Shown: positions 26,793-35,713 of the stretch, in pieces | Layout: every line of letters begins with the position of its first letter | Numbering within the stretch: position 1 is the stretch's first letter | Source of the DNA: Eutrophocola sp049446715 | GTDB taxonomy: Bacteria; Pseudomonadota; Gammaproteobacteria; Pseudomonadales; Pseudohongiellaceae | DNA: 56,923 bases | Direction: 5' to 3' | Assembly: GCA_049446715.1 (NCBI GenBank) | Contig: JBMTQX010000016.1 | Coordinates: forward strand, 1 to 56,923 | Notes under the pieces: model-generated | The model's database searches: none | What the model was told of the DNA's origin: nothing | The model's input: the letters and a program-made list of their open reading frames with translations, nothing else | Translations under genes and position numbers: made by a program

Positions 26793-27485
26793 TCAGACAG
26801 CCTGATAGTGGGTCGGGTCCGGTACACCGGCATCGGCAAAGCCCTTCTTGCGCAAGCGGCAGCTGTCGCAGCGGCCGCAGGCCTTGCCGGCAGCATCGGC
26901 TTGGTAGCAGGATACGGTGGCACTGTAGTCCACGCCCAGCGCAGTGCCCCGGGCAATGATCTCGGCCTTGGTCAGATCGATCAAGGGTGTCTCTATCCGA
27001 ATGACATCGCCTTCGACGCCGCGTTTGGTCGCCAAATTGGCCAGGGTCTGAAAAGCCTCGATAAAAGCGGGCCGACAGTCGGGGTAGCCCGAGTAATCCA
27101 GCGCATTCACCCCGATGAAGATGGCATCGGCATCCAGCACTTCTGCCCAGCCCAGAGCGTAGGACAGGAAAACGGTATTACGTGCCGGCACATAGGTGAC
27201 CGGGATCCCTTCACTGGCTGCTTCAGGTACAGCAATACTGTCATCGGTCAGTGCCGAACCGCCTATGCCACGCATGTCGACCGGAATAACCTTGTACCCC
27301 GCCAGTCCTGCCGCGTCAGCAAGGCGGGCAGCGGCCGTCAGCTCAGCCCGATGGCGCTGACCATAGTCAAAACTGAGCCCATAGCAGGTGTATCCGGCAT
27401 TTTTTGCAATAGCCAGGCAGGTCGCCGAATCCAGCCCACCGGAAAGCAGCACAACAGCCTGTTTTTGCCTCGTTTCAGCCACCAT
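26793..27485 (-). CDS. queC: 7-cyano-7-deazaguanine (preQ0) synthase
   Basis: This 230-residue enzyme converts 7-carboxy-7-deazaguanine to preQ0 with ATP and ammonia. The PP-loop SGGLDSATCL lies near residue 14-23, and FDYGQRHRAEL follows. The C-terminal zinc site is made by the cysteines in SCYQADAAGKACGRCDSC. The ATG at 27485 overlaps the queE stop as TGATG, so the two are translationally coupled; an upstream in-frame start at 27509 is less likely. Confidence 0.96.
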   Translation of the reverse strand: MVAETRQKQAVVLLSGGLDSATCLAIAKNAGYTCYGLSFDYGQRHRAELTAAARLADAAGLAGYKVIPVDMRGIGGSALTDDSIAVPEAASEGIPVTYVPARNTVFLSYALGWAEVLDADAIFIGVNALDYSGYPDCRPAFIEAFQTLANLATKRGVEGDVIRIETPLIDLTKAEIIARGTALGVDYSATVSCYQADAAGKACGRCDSCRLRKKGFADAGVPDPTHYQAV

Positions 27486-28132
27486 CAATGTCCCGGCTGG
27501 TTGTCCCAAAGGTATTTGTGCAACTGAACCTGGAAGCGTACATCAAGCTGGTCAGCCAGAATCCATTCCGCCAGTTCCCGGGCTTCCAGTTCCGCGTTAC
27601 TTGGTGAAAAAAGGACATCTGACACCTTTTCGGTCAGCGCAAACTCCTTTACCTTGCCAACAGCCCATTCGTAATCTTCGCGATTGCATATGACGAATTT
27701 GACCTGATCATTGGTCGTGAGCCTGTCGATATTGCTTTCCAGATTTTTCGCCATCTCCAGTGAACCTGGTGTTTTTAGGTCCATGACTTTGACCACACGC
27801 GGATCGACCTTGCTGACATCCATGGCACCGGCTGTTTCCAAGGAAACTTCATACCCTTGCTCGCAAAACGCCGTCAGCAAAGGAAGGCAGTTAGGTTGCG
27901 CCAGAGGCTCCCCACCCGTCACCGTGACGTAGCGTGCTCGGTATTGCCCGACTTCCTGCAGAACCTGCTCTATGTCATAGATGACACCACCACTGAAAGC
28001 ATAGGCTGTATCACAGTACTGGCAACGCAGGGGACAGCCGGTGAGGCGCACGAAAACCGTCGGTCGCCCCACGGTTCTGGCTTCTCCCTGAAGGGAGTGA
28101 AAAATTTCGGTAATACGCAGCGTCGCGCTCAT
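27485..28132 (-). CDS. queE: 7-carboxy-7-deazaguanine synthase (radical SAM)
   Basis: This 215-residue radical SAM enzyme rearranges 6-carboxytetrahydropterin, the product of QueD, to 7-carboxy-7-deazaguanine. The cluster cysteines are Cys33, Cys37 and Cys40 in TGCPLRCQYCDT, and TVTGGEPLAQ is the SAM-binding GGE motif. The N-terminal SLQGEARTVGRPTVF is characteristic. It is followed directly by queC and preceded by cpoB, 28 bases away. Confidence 0.96.
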   Translation of the reverse strand: MSATLRITEIFHSLQGEARTVGRPTVFVRLTGCPLRCQYCDTAYAFSGGVIYDIEQVLQEVGQYRARYVTVTGGEPLAQPNCLPLLTAFCEQGYEVSLETAGAMDVSKVDPRVVKVMDLKTPGSLEMAKNLESNIDRLTTNDQVKFVICNREDYEWAVGKVKEFALTEKVSDVLFSPSNAELEARELAEWILADQLDVRFQVQLHKYLWDNQPGH

Positions 28133-28160
28133 CTGGAGTTTGCCACGGGCAGTAACTGGT

Positions 28161-29075
28161 TCAGAGTCCGGCGTCGTTCAGGTATTCGGTAGCCAGCTCA
28201 ATTTCCGAGGTGCTGTTAGGATACACCTGGCTGATACGGCGCCAGAGATCAACGGCGCGCTGGGTATTACCCATTTCATTGTAGACAGTACCCAAGCGCA
28301 ACATGGCTGTCGCCGCTTTCGGATCCTGAGGATACTCGTCAAGCAGACGTTGCAGGACTGATATGGACTGGGTGTAGTTTTCCAGCAGGTGCAAGGCTGC
28401 CCCCTGCCAGTAAAGGGAATTGGTCAGGTAACGTCCCTGCGGGTAAACATCGATATACTGCTGAAACAGGTTTACTGATTCCTGGAAGTTTTCTTCCTCC
28501 AGCAACTGGTTCAGGGCGAGCCGATACAGTTCCTGCTCATTTCGTGGAGTACTGACTGCAGGCAGGTTTGTTGACACGATACCGGCTCCGGCATTGGCCC
28601 CGCCGACACCGGCGCCCGCAGTCATCGGCTGGGGCACAGCGGTGGCTGCAGCATTGCCTGCGGCAACCGGCGACTGACCATTATTGTTCAGCACGGAGGG
28701 CGTAGCCGCATTACTTGGCGGCTGCTGGCCATTATGGAATGAAAACAGTTCTGTCAGACGTGAATCGGTGTCCAGGTAACGGTCCCGCGACTCGGTCTGC
28801 AAGCGGCGAATCTGGTAAGACTGCTCTTCAACCAGGCCACGCAGGTTCTGGATCTCGGTTTGCAGGGATTCCAGGCGCAGGTACATCTCAACCATGATGT
28901 CGTTCTGGTTGCCTACACCCGCTGCCGGAGCAGCCTGAGCGGAAATGGCCTGCCCCCGGTCACTGGCGGCATCGACCACGCGCGCCTGGGCCAGTGCCTG
29001 GCTGCTGACGGCCATCGAGACTGTCATAGTCAAAGCTGGCAAAAAGAGTCTGCTCAATCGTTCATGTCTGCTCAT
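28161..29075 (-). CDS. cpoB: Cell division coordinator CpoB (YbgF)
   Basis: This 304-residue periplasmic protein couples the Tol system to peptidoglycan synthesis by PBP1B. It has a signal peptide (about 1-29), a trimerising coiled coil (about 62-112, EMYLRLESLQTEIQNLRGLVEEQ pattern), a Gly/Ala/Asn-rich linker (about 118-170) and three TPR repeats to the C-terminus. An intrinsic terminator lies between pal and this gene, so it may be expressed at a lower level than pal or from its own start. Confidence 0.92.
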   Translation of the reverse strand: MSRHERLSRLFLPALTMTVSMAVSSQALAQARVVDAASDRGQAISAQAAPAAGVGNQNDIMVEMYLRLESLQTEIQNLRGLVEEQSYQIRRLQTESRDRYLDTDSRLTELFSFHNGQQPPSNAATPSVLNNNGQSPVAAGNAAATAVPQPMTAGAGVGGANAGAGIVSTNLPAVSTPRNEQELYRLALNQLLEEENFQESVNLFQQYIDVYPQGRYLTNSLYWQGAALHLLENYTQSISVLQRLLDEYPQDPKAATAMLRLGTVYNEMGNTQRAVDLWRRISQVYPNSTSEIELATEYLNDAGL

Positions 29076-29094
29076 GTCGCTGTGCCTGTCGCTG

Positions 29095-29124
29095 AAAAAA
29101 TTAAGCCGGGCGAACCCGGCTTAA
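29095..29124 (-). terminator. Intrinsic terminator between pal and cpoB
   Basis: On the reverse strand TTAAGCCGGG (29124-29115), loop TTCG, CCCGGCTTAA (29110-29101) then TTTTTT (29100-29095). It is a perfect 10-bp stem with a stable UUCG tetraloop. Confidence 0.85.
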
Positions 29125-29154
29125 TCATATGCTTTTACTGTAACCAGTGAATGG

Positions 29155-29688
29155 TCAGTGAATTTCTACCCGGCGGTTTCTCTGGTAGGCAGCTTCAGTA
29201 GTGCCTCGGTCAACCGGGTTTTCCTCTCCGTAGCTGATGGTTTCCAGCTGGTTGGAAGAAACACCCTGTACCTGCAGGTAACGCTCAACTGCCTGGGCGC
29301 GGCGCTCGCCGAGGGCCAGGTTGTATTCACGAGTACCGCGCTCGTCAGCGTGGCCTTCCAGACGATAGCGCAGAGAAGGATTGGCTTTCAGACGGTTGGC
29401 GTGATGCACCAGTGCAGCACGGGCTTCGGCGCTCAGGTCGGAGCGGTCGAATTCAAAGTAGAAGACGCTCATGGCCAGGGCGTTGTCACGTTCCATACGC
29501 TGGGCAGGTGTCAGGCCATCGTTGTCAGCACCGGAAGTGGTTGCTGAACCGGAGGAGCTGGTACTGGACATGGAGCCATCGCTCATGTCGTCATCAGCCA
29601 TTTCCTCAGTATCGCTGGAAGCACAGGCCGCGAGGGTCAGTGACAACAGTACAGCCATACTGAGTTTGAATACGTTTTGGGTTTGCAT
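29155..29688 (-). CDS. pal: Peptidoglycan-associated lipoprotein
   Basis: This 177-residue outer-membrane lipoprotein anchors the envelope to peptidoglycan. The signal peptide ends in TLAAC (Cys22). A Ser/Asp-rich linker follows (about 23-55), then the OmpA-like domain with YFEFDRSDLS, the meso-DAP-binding segment LEGHADERGTREYNLALGERR, and YGEENPV. The ATG at 29688 follows AAGGAG at good spacing. Confidence 0.96.
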   Translation of the reverse strand: MQTQNVFKLSMAVLLSLTLAACASSDTEEMADDDMSDGSMSSTSSSGSATTSGADNDGLTPAQRMERDNALAMSVFYFEFDRSDLSAEARAALVHHANRLKANPSLRYRLEGHADERGTREYNLALGERRAQAVERYLQVQGVSSNQLETISYGEENPVDRGTTEAAYQRNRRVEIH

Positions 29689-29795
29689 AACTACTCCTTT
29701 TTTCACTATGCGTTCAACTGCGGGGTATAAAAAATCTGACTTAATTTTCCAAGATTTTTCCCGTTATAACAACACCTATTGGGGATATTGTGCAA

Positions 29796-31163
29796 TTAAT
29801 CAAAGAACGGGGACCAGGCAGGCTCCCTGACATCACCTTGATCCGATGGTAGCTGGAACTTTACGCGACCGTCAATGGACACGGCGTTCAGAATCCCCCG
29901 GCTGCCGGCCTTGGAGGCGTATATGACCATACTGGCGTTTGGGGCAACGCTGGGCGACTCATCCAGGGATGTCTGGGTCAGCTCTCGGATGGTGCCGCGG
30001 TCGATGTTCTGGATCGCCAGGTGGTACTCGTCATAGGTATTTTCACGGTGCACCATGAGCAGATTTGAGCCATCGGGCAGCATCACACCCTTGGAATTGT
30101 AGGTGCCCTGGAAGGTCAGGCGCTCAACCCAGCCGCTATCGAGATCAACCTGGTAGATCTGCGGCCGGCTGTTGCCGCCCCGCTCCGAGGTAAAAATGAG
30201 CGATCTGCCGTCCGGCGTCCAGCTGGGTTCAGTGTCAATGGCAAAATGGTTGGTCACCCGCTTCAGGTCACGGGTACGCAGGTCTAGCACATAAATATCG
30301 GGATTGCCGTCTTTCGAAAGCACCATGGCCAGTTTTGTACCGTCAGGTGAAAAAACCGGGGAGCTATTGATGCCCGGATAATCAGTCATCTGTTCGCGAT
30401 TGCCGGAACTGAGTTCCTGGATATAGATACGCGGACGCGTGGACTCAAAGGACACATAGGCGATCCGGCGACCATCAGGCGCCCAGGACGGCGACATAAT
30501 CGGCTCCCCGGATGTCAGTAGCACCTGCGGACGGCCACCATCGGCATCAGACATGTTCAGCCGGTAGGTCATCTGGTCGGGACCAGGTCCTTGCGACGTG
30601 ATGTAGAGCAGCTTGGTCGAAAAGGCGCCGCGCACGCCGGTGACCGCCTGGAAAACCTTGTCGCTGATCTTGTGGGCAACATCGCGCAACTGCTGAGGGC
30701 TTGCCGTCAGCACTTCGCCGATCAGACGTTCTTCCCGCAGCACATCAAAAAACTCGTACTGTACTTGGAAGTTTCCGCCCGGACCTTCGGTGATCTTGCC
30801 CACCAGCAGGTACTGGGCGCTCAGGAAACGCCAGTCACGGAAAAAGACCTCGCTCTCCTCATGGGGCGTACTAAGCATGTTGGCCTCAGGAATGGCGGCA
30901 AACTCACCGCTGTTTTGCAGATTCGACGTGATAATGCCGGCCACATTGTCGGGCAGCACGCCAAATCCGGTCCATTCAAAAGGCACAATGGCGATATCCA
31001 CGGGATCATCCACCCCCTGGGTAATGACGATCTGCAGCTGGCCAAAGGCAAGTGACGAAATGAATACGGCTGTGAGAAGCAATGCACGAATCCATGTCAT
31101 TAAAAATGTCGTCATGAACGTCGCCATGACTGGTCGTGCTAATGTCCTCGCTCTGTTACTCAT
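29796..31163 (-). CDS. tolB: Tol-Pal system protein TolB
   Basis: This 455-residue periplasmic protein has a signal region to about residue 41, an N-terminal domain (to about 190) and a six-bladed beta-propeller with repeated PSWAPDG, PVFSPDG and PSWTPDG blade motifs. TolB cycles between Pal and TolA during outer-membrane constriction. The start ATG overlaps the tolA stop (ATGA). A later ATG at 31127 would give a shorter leader and is also possible. Confidence 0.95.
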   Translation of the reverse strand: MSNRARTLARPVMATFMTTFLMTWIRALLLTAVFISSLAFGQLQIVITQGVDDPVDIAIVPFEWTGFGVLPDNVAGIITSNLQNSGEFAAIPEANMLSTPHEESEVFFRDWRFLSAQYLLVGKITEGPGGNFQVQYEFFDVLREERLIGEVLTASPQQLRDVAHKISDKVFQAVTGVRGAFSTKLLYITSQGPGPDQMTYRLNMSDADGGRPQVLLTSGEPIMSPSWAPDGRRIAYVSFESTRPRIYIQELSSGNREQMTDYPGINSSPVFSPDGTKLAMVLSKDGNPDIYVLDLRTRDLKRVTNHFAIDTEPSWTPDGRSLIFTSERGGNSRPQIYQVDLDSGWVERLTFQGTYNSKGVMLPDGSNLLMVHRENTYDEYHLAIQNIDRGTIRELTQTSLDESPSVAPNASMVIYASKAGSRGILNAVSIDGRVKFQLPSDQGDVREPAWSPFFD

Positions 31164-31993
31164 CGCAATAAATCCTCTGGTCTGAATACTAGGGTGAATG
31201 TCCTGAAATTCCGGTCAAACAGGCTGCGGTCCTGCTGGGCCAGGTCCTGCAGCTCGGTAAAGCTGCCGGCACGCTCCACTGCCTGCAGTACTGAACGGTC
31301 AAAAACCGGGTCGCCGCTCGCCTGTATGATGGTGGCGCCCACCACCTCGCCGGTTGGCACCAGGCGCAACTCCACAGTAGCCATCATGCCATTGCGGGCA
31401 CTGGGTGGAATCTGCCAGTTTTGGCTGATCAGGCGTTTGATGATATTCGCGTACTGGGCCACGATCAGGTTGTCACTGGCCTGCTGGCTGGCTTCGGCTT
31501 CACGGGCTGCCTGTTCCTGGGCCAGGCGTTGCTGTTCCTGCTGACGCTGCTGTTCTGCGGCGCGCTGCCGCGCCGCTTCGGCATCACGCTGCCGCTGGGC
31601 CTCCGCTTCTGCCTGGCGGCGGCGTTCTGCATCGGCCTGCGCCTGTTGCTGCCGCTCGGCTTCTGCCCGTTCCCGCGCCTGCTGAACCTCCCGCTCCTGC
31701 CTGGCACGCGCTTCTTGTGCCTGGCGCTGACGCTCCCGGTCCTGCTGTCGCTGGCGTGCCGCCGCGGCTTCTTCCTGTTGCAACCGTTCAATACGGCGCA
31801 GGCGTTGCGGATTCACATCGACAGCAGTAGCCGTAACGATTACTGGGTCCTCGATGGTGACATAGTCCGATGGTGATACCGTCCTGCCCAGAATAAACAG
31901 CAACAGCAGGCCATGCAGAAAGAGCGAAGCCACGACTGCCGGAGGATAACCCTCAAACTTGAGCAGAATGGCTAATGGATGAAATTTGCTCAT
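31160..31993 (-). CDS. tolA: Cell envelope protein TolA
   Basis: This 277-residue inner-membrane protein spans the periplasm. It has one membrane helix (about residues 20-38), a long Arg/Gln/Ala/Glu-rich helix (about 65-170) and a C-terminal TonB-like domain that contacts TolB and Pal, beginning around NWQIPPSARNG. The repetitive central helix gives long spurious reading frames on the other strand. Confidence 0.94.
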   Translation of the reverse strand: MSKFHPLAILLKFEGYPPAVVASLFLHGLLLLFILGRTVSPSDYVTIEDPVIVTATAVDVNPQRLRRIERLQQEEAAAARQRQQDRERQRQAQEARARQEREVQQARERAEAERQQQAQADAERRRQAEAEAQRQRDAEAARQRAAEQQRQQEQQRLAQEQAAREAEASQQASDNLIVAQYANIIKRLISQNWQIPPSARNGMMATVELRLVPTGEVVGATIIQASGDPVFDRSVLQAVERAGSFTELQDLAQQDRSLFDRNFRTFTLVFRPEDLLR

Positions 31994-32015
31994 GGCGAAA
32001 AAGCAGCAATTCCGC

Positions 32016-32447
32016 TCAGTTGGTTGCTGGTGGCCGGGTGATCAGGCGCACATTCCCGGCGCCAGCGGCTGCCAGTGTGGAAAGCAGATCGGTGACCAGC
32101 CCATAGTTGATCGACACATCACCCTCAAGGAAGACAGGCACATTGGGATTCTGGTTCAGAATCTTCGTCACGTCTTCTTGGATGCGCTCCAGGGGCACCG
32201 GTTGTGGATCTTCCTCGGCACCCAGGCTGATGAAGTAATTGCCCTCGTCATTGATGGATACCACCAGAGTAACTTCCTCGTTGCTCTCCACCGGCTCGGC
32301 ATCAGCCTGAGGCAAATCCACCTTGATACCCTGGGTAATCAATGGCGCTGTGATCATGAAGACGATTAGTAGCACGAGCATGACATCGATCAACGGTACC
32401 ACGTTGATCTCTGCCATTTGTTTGCGACGACGCGGCCTGTTGTCCAT
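32016..32447 (-). CDS. tolR: Biopolymer transport protein TolR (ExbD family)
   Basis: This 143-residue protein has a single membrane helix near residues 17-38 containing the proton-pathway aspartate in VVPLIDVMLVLLIVF, and a periplasmic domain. With TolQ it forms the proton-driven motor for TolA. The arginine-rich N-terminus RPRRRKQMAEIN is typical. Confidence 0.96.
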   Translation of the reverse strand: MDNRPRRRKQMAEINVVPLIDVMLVLLIVFMITAPLITQGIKVDLPQADAEPVESNEEVTLVVSINDEGNYFISLGAEEDPQPVPLERIQEDVTKILNQNPNVPVFLEGDVSINYGLVTDLLSTLAAAGAGNVRLITRPPATN

Positions 32448-32490
32448 CAGTGGCCCGCCTTGTTGTGGTTTTCTGTGTCAGGCACCTGAA

Positions 32491-33186
32491 TCACTCCTTC
32501 GGCCTGCGACTGTGGGCCTGACGATGCAGGATGCTGGAAAACTCGTCTGTAAAGGTCATGTAGCTATGTATAACCGAATCCACCTTGGCGGCATAGCGGT
32601 TGTAGGCAATAGCAGCGGGTATGGCGGCAAACAGCCCCATTTCGGTAGCCAGCAGCGCATCGGCAATACCGGGTGCGACCACGGCCAGGCTGGCCTGGCT
32701 CTGGTTGGCCAGGCTGACAAAAGTATTCATGATGCCCCACACGGTACCGAACAGCCCCAGGTAAACCGATACCGAGGCAACCGTGGAAAGCACTGGCAAA
32801 TGTTTTTCCAGTACCTTTTCTTCCCTGGCCAGGGCGACCCGCATGGCTCGCCCTGCACCCTCCATGACAGCATCGGAATCAATCCCGGGTTGCTGTCGCA
32901 GTCGCGTAAACTCCTTGAAGCCTGAGCGGAACAGGTTTTCCATGCCGATCACACTGGTGTTTTTCTGCTTGCTGGTGCCATCACGGTACAACTGGCTGAG
33001 GTCCATGCCGGACCAGAAGCGCTTTTCAAAGTTGAATACCTCTTTTTCAGCATCGGTCAGGATGATCCATTTCTGGACAATGATGACCCAGGACATGACC
33101 GAAATCAGGAACAGGCTGAGCATGACCAGCTGGGCCAGCCAGCTTGCACTTACCACCAAATTCCAAATACTCAACGACTCATTCAT
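32491..33186 (-). CDS. tolQ: Tol-Pal motor subunit TolQ (MotA/ExbB family)
   Basis: This 231-residue protein has three membrane helices (about residues 12-36, 132-158 and 170-195). The family motif GLFGTVWGIMNTF lies in helix 2 and ATEMGLFAAIPAAIAYN in helix 3. It is the first gene of the tolQRAB-pal set. The thioesterase gene ybgC, usual just upstream, is absent. Confidence 0.96.
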   Translation of the reverse strand: MNESLSIWNLVVSASWLAQLVMLSLFLISVMSWVIIVQKWIILTDAEKEVFNFEKRFWSGMDLSQLYRDGTSKQKNTSVIGMENLFRSGFKEFTRLRQQPGIDSDAVMEGAGRAMRVALAREEKVLEKHLPVLSTVASVSVYLGLFGTVWGIMNTFVSLANQSQASLAVVAPGIADALLATEMGLFAAIPAAIAYNRYAAKVDSVIHSYMTFTDEFSSILHRQAHSRRPKE

Positions 33187-33262
33187 GCAATACCTCTGAT
33201 ACTTCCAAATACACTCTCAACAGCTTGGCTCTTCAATCTGTTCAATGCGGCTTTCTTTACTA

Positions 33263-33292
33263 TAAATATTAAATATGGCTTTTTTCTGGCAA
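33263..33292 (-). promoter_or_regulatory. Candidate tolQ operon promoter
   Basis: On the reverse strand TTGCCA (33292-33287) and TATTTA (33268-33263) are 18 bases apart within an AT-rich stretch upstream of tolQ. Confidence 0.35.
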
Positions 33293-33402
33293 CTTCGATT
33301 TTCTATCCGTAAATCTTATTTTTCAGTGCAGCCAGGGTTACCTAACCGAAGCGATTCAGCGCCAGATGCTGGAGTAGCTGCCTGCCGCATCCGGCCAGGT
33401 CT

Positions 33403-34458
33403 TCAATCACTGTCCGGCGCACCCGGTTCCGGGATGGCAAACAAGTCCGCCGGTGCGGCATTCGGGTTGAGGCCAAAATGACGGTAGGCAAACTGCGTCA
33501 CGATGCGGCCCCGCGGTGTGCGCTGGATGAAGCCCTGCTGGATCAGGTAGGGCTCCAGGATGTCCTCGACCGTGCCGCGCTCCTCACTGATGGCAGCGGC
33601 AATACTGTCGATGCCGACCGGGCCACCGTCAAACTTCTCAATCATGGTCATCAGTAGGCGCCTGTCCATATGGTCAAAACCGTTCTTATCGATACTCAGC
33701 ATGTCGAGTGCCGTGTCCGCGATATGGCCTTCGATACGACCATCTGCCTTCACCTGGGCATAATCGCGCACCCTGCGTAATAGACGGTTGGCAATGCGCG
33801 GAGTTCCGCGCGAGCGGCGGGCAATTTCCTCGGCGCCGGTATTGTCGCATTCGATCGCCATGATGGCGGCCGACCGCTTCACAATATCGGCCAGCTCAAG
33901 CATGGAGTAGAACTCCAGGCGTTGCACGATACCGAAGCGGTCACGCAGGGGCGATGTCAACAATCCGGCGCGTGTCGTCGCCCCGACTAGGGTGAACGGC
34001 GGCAACTCCAGTTTCAGCGAACGAGCCGATGGCCCTTCACCGATCATGATGTCAAGCTGGTAATCTTCCATGGCCGGATAGAGGATTTCCTCGATGGCCG
34101 GATTCAGGCGGTGAATTTCATCGATGAACAGAACATCGCCCTGTTCCAGGTTGGTCAGCATCGCCGCGAGGTCGCCGGCCTTTTCCAATACCGGCCCGGC
34201 CGTGCTTTTCATGGACACACCCATCTCATTGGCGATGATATGTGACAGGGTGGTTTTGCCCAGGCCGGGCGGTCCGAAGACCAGGACGTGGTCGAGCGCC
34301 TCGCCGCGCTTGCGGGCGGCGCTGATGAAGATGTCCATCTGATCCTTGACCGATTGCTGGCCAATGTAATCGCTGAGCTTGGCCGGACGGATGGCATTAT
34401 CCTGGAATTCCTCCCCGGATTTGTCGCTCGCTGAAATAATTCTGTCTTCTTCACGCAT
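33403..34458 (-). CDS. ruvB: Holliday junction branch migration helicase RuvB
   Basis: This 351-residue AAA+ motor drives branch migration with RuvA. Walker A is GPPGLGKT near residue 62-69, Walker B is IDEIHRL, and sensor/arginine-finger regions include GATTRAGLLTSPLRDRFG. The winged-helix C-terminus (RTPRGR) binds DNA. Length is slightly above E. coli (336). It begins 14 bases after ruvA. Confidence 0.98.
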   Translation of the reverse strand: MREEDRIISASDKSGEEFQDNAIRPAKLSDYIGQQSVKDQMDIFISAARKRGEALDHVLVFGPPGLGKTTLSHIIANEMGVSMKSTAGPVLEKAGDLAAMLTNLEQGDVLFIDEIHRLNPAIEEILYPAMEDYQLDIMIGEGPSARSLKLELPPFTLVGATTRAGLLTSPLRDRFGIVQRLEFYSMLELADIVKRSAAIMAIECDNTGAEEIARRSRGTPRIANRLLRRVRDYAQVKADGRIEGHIADTALDMLSIDKNGFDHMDRRLLMTMIEKFDGGPVGIDSIAAAISEERGTVEDILEPYLIQQGFIQRTPRGRIVTQFAYRHFGLNPNAAPADLFAIPEPGAPDSD

Positions 34459-34471
34459 GAGGATTCGCCGT

Positions 34472-35089
34472 TCAGGACATGTTCCTGAGTGCTGTCCTGA
34501 TCAGGTTTTCACTATCAGGCACCTGTCCTGATTCTTCAAGTATATTTGCCGCCGACACCACCGCCCTGCTGGCATCCTGCGGTTTGTAACCGAGATTGAT
34601 CAATGCTGTCTCGGCCTCTTCCAGGCTCGCATCCCTGCCCGCCCTCACGGGCTTGCCCGGCATCGCGCCGGCCGGCTGACCTTCCCACTCATCCAGTTTG
34701 TCTTTGATGTCGATAATCAGGCGTTCGGCGGTCTTCCTGCCGATACCCGGCATCTTGACCAGCGCATTGACATCCTCCTGTTGCACACAGCGCACGAAAT
34801 CCTCGACTGCCATGCCGGACAACATGGCCAGCGCCAGTTTCGGGCCAACGCCATTGGTGCGTATCAGCAGCCGGAACAGAGCCCGCTCGCGCGCTTCCAG
34901 AAAACCGAACAGCAACTGGGCATCTTCGCGCACAACAAAATGAGTAAAGAGGGTGACGCCCTTGCCGGTCTCCGGCAGGCTGAAAAAGGTGTTAAGAGGC
35001 ACATCGACTTCATAGGCAACACCCTGCACGTCAATCAGTGCCTGCTGGTCCGCCTTCTCGAGCAATATGCCGGTTATTCTGCCAATCAT
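34472..35089 (-). CDS. ruvA: Holliday junction DNA helicase subunit RuvA
   Basis: This 205-residue protein has an OB-fold (1-65), tandem helix-hairpin-helix motifs (TNGVGPKLALAMLSG and MPGIGRKTAERLI) and a C-terminal RuvB-binding helical domain. It recognises four-way junctions. The ATG at 35089 gives the conserved MIGRITGIL start; the longer frame from 35140 overlaps ruvC. Confidence 0.97.
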   Translation of the reverse strand: MIGRITGILLEKADQQALIDVQGVAYEVDVPLNTFFSLPETGKGVTLFTHFVVREDAQLLFGFLEARERALFRLLIRTNGVGPKLALAMLSGMAVEDFVRCVQQEDVNALVKMPGIGRKTAERLIIDIKDKLDEWEGQPAGAMPGKPVRAGRDASLEEAETALINLGYKPQDASRAVVSAANILEESGQVPDSENLIRTALRNMS

Positions 35090-35117
35090 GTTCTGCGCTT
35101 CGTCCTGTGGAGTGACT

Positions 35118-35642
35118 TCATGTGGCCTGCAGACGCCCACGCCTGCCGGTTTTCACATCGGCCATGCGGATCAGGGTGTTCTGGGTGTTGGCATGGCAAA
35201 CGGCAATGGCCAGGGCATCGGCGGCATCTTCCGGCGGCATCCTGGACAGCCCCAGTAAGGATTTGACCATTTGCTGGACCTGTTTTTTGTCCGCCTGGCC
35301 GCGGCCGACCAGCGCCTGCTTCACTTTGCGGGCCGCATATTCGGCCACAGGCAGCTGGTAGTGGGTGCAGGCAACAATGGCGGCGCCCCGGGCCTGACCC
35401 AGCTTTAGTGCCGAACTGGCATTTTTACCCATGAAGACTTCTTCCACGGCAGCCACATCGGGACCGTGCTCGATGATGATGTCGGAAATATCGGAAAAGA
35501 TGGTATGCAGGCGTTCAGGAAAAGTCAGCGTGCCCATGCGGATTACCCCGCTGGCCAGATATTCGAGGGAGTTACCCCTTGCCCGGATCAGGCCGTAGCC
35601 GCAGATCCGGGAGCCCGGGTCAATCCCTAGAATGACACTCAT
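35118..35642 (-). CDS. ruvC: Holliday junction resolvase RuvC
   Basis: This 174-residue endonuclease has an RNase H fold with catalytic acidic residues Asp7 (GIDPGSRICGYG), a Glu in VAAVEEVFMG near residue 67, and the C-terminal pair in PEDAADALAIA. It cleaves junctions held by RuvAB. It is the first of ruvC-ruvA-ruvB and follows yebC on the same strand. Confidence 0.97.
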   Translation of the reverse strand: MSVILGIDPGSRICGYGLIRARGNSLEYLASGVIRMGTLTFPERLHTIFSDISDIIIEHGPDVAAVEEVFMGKNASSALKLGQARGAAIVACTHYQLPVAEYAARKVKQALVGRGQADKKQVQQMVKSLLGLSRMPPEDAADALAIAVCHANTQNTLIRMADVKTGRRGRLQAT

Positions 35643-35713
35643 CAGCTCGCCTGACTCCCCCTGATGTCTGAACAGCCGTTGTGGCTGGTTGGCTTATTAT
35701 AAACAGGTCGGGG

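Noticed and set aside
26465..26956. 163-codon frame across tRNA-Lys and the queC end
   Set aside because: It runs through an RNA gene and a terminator on the opposite strand and shows no family pattern.
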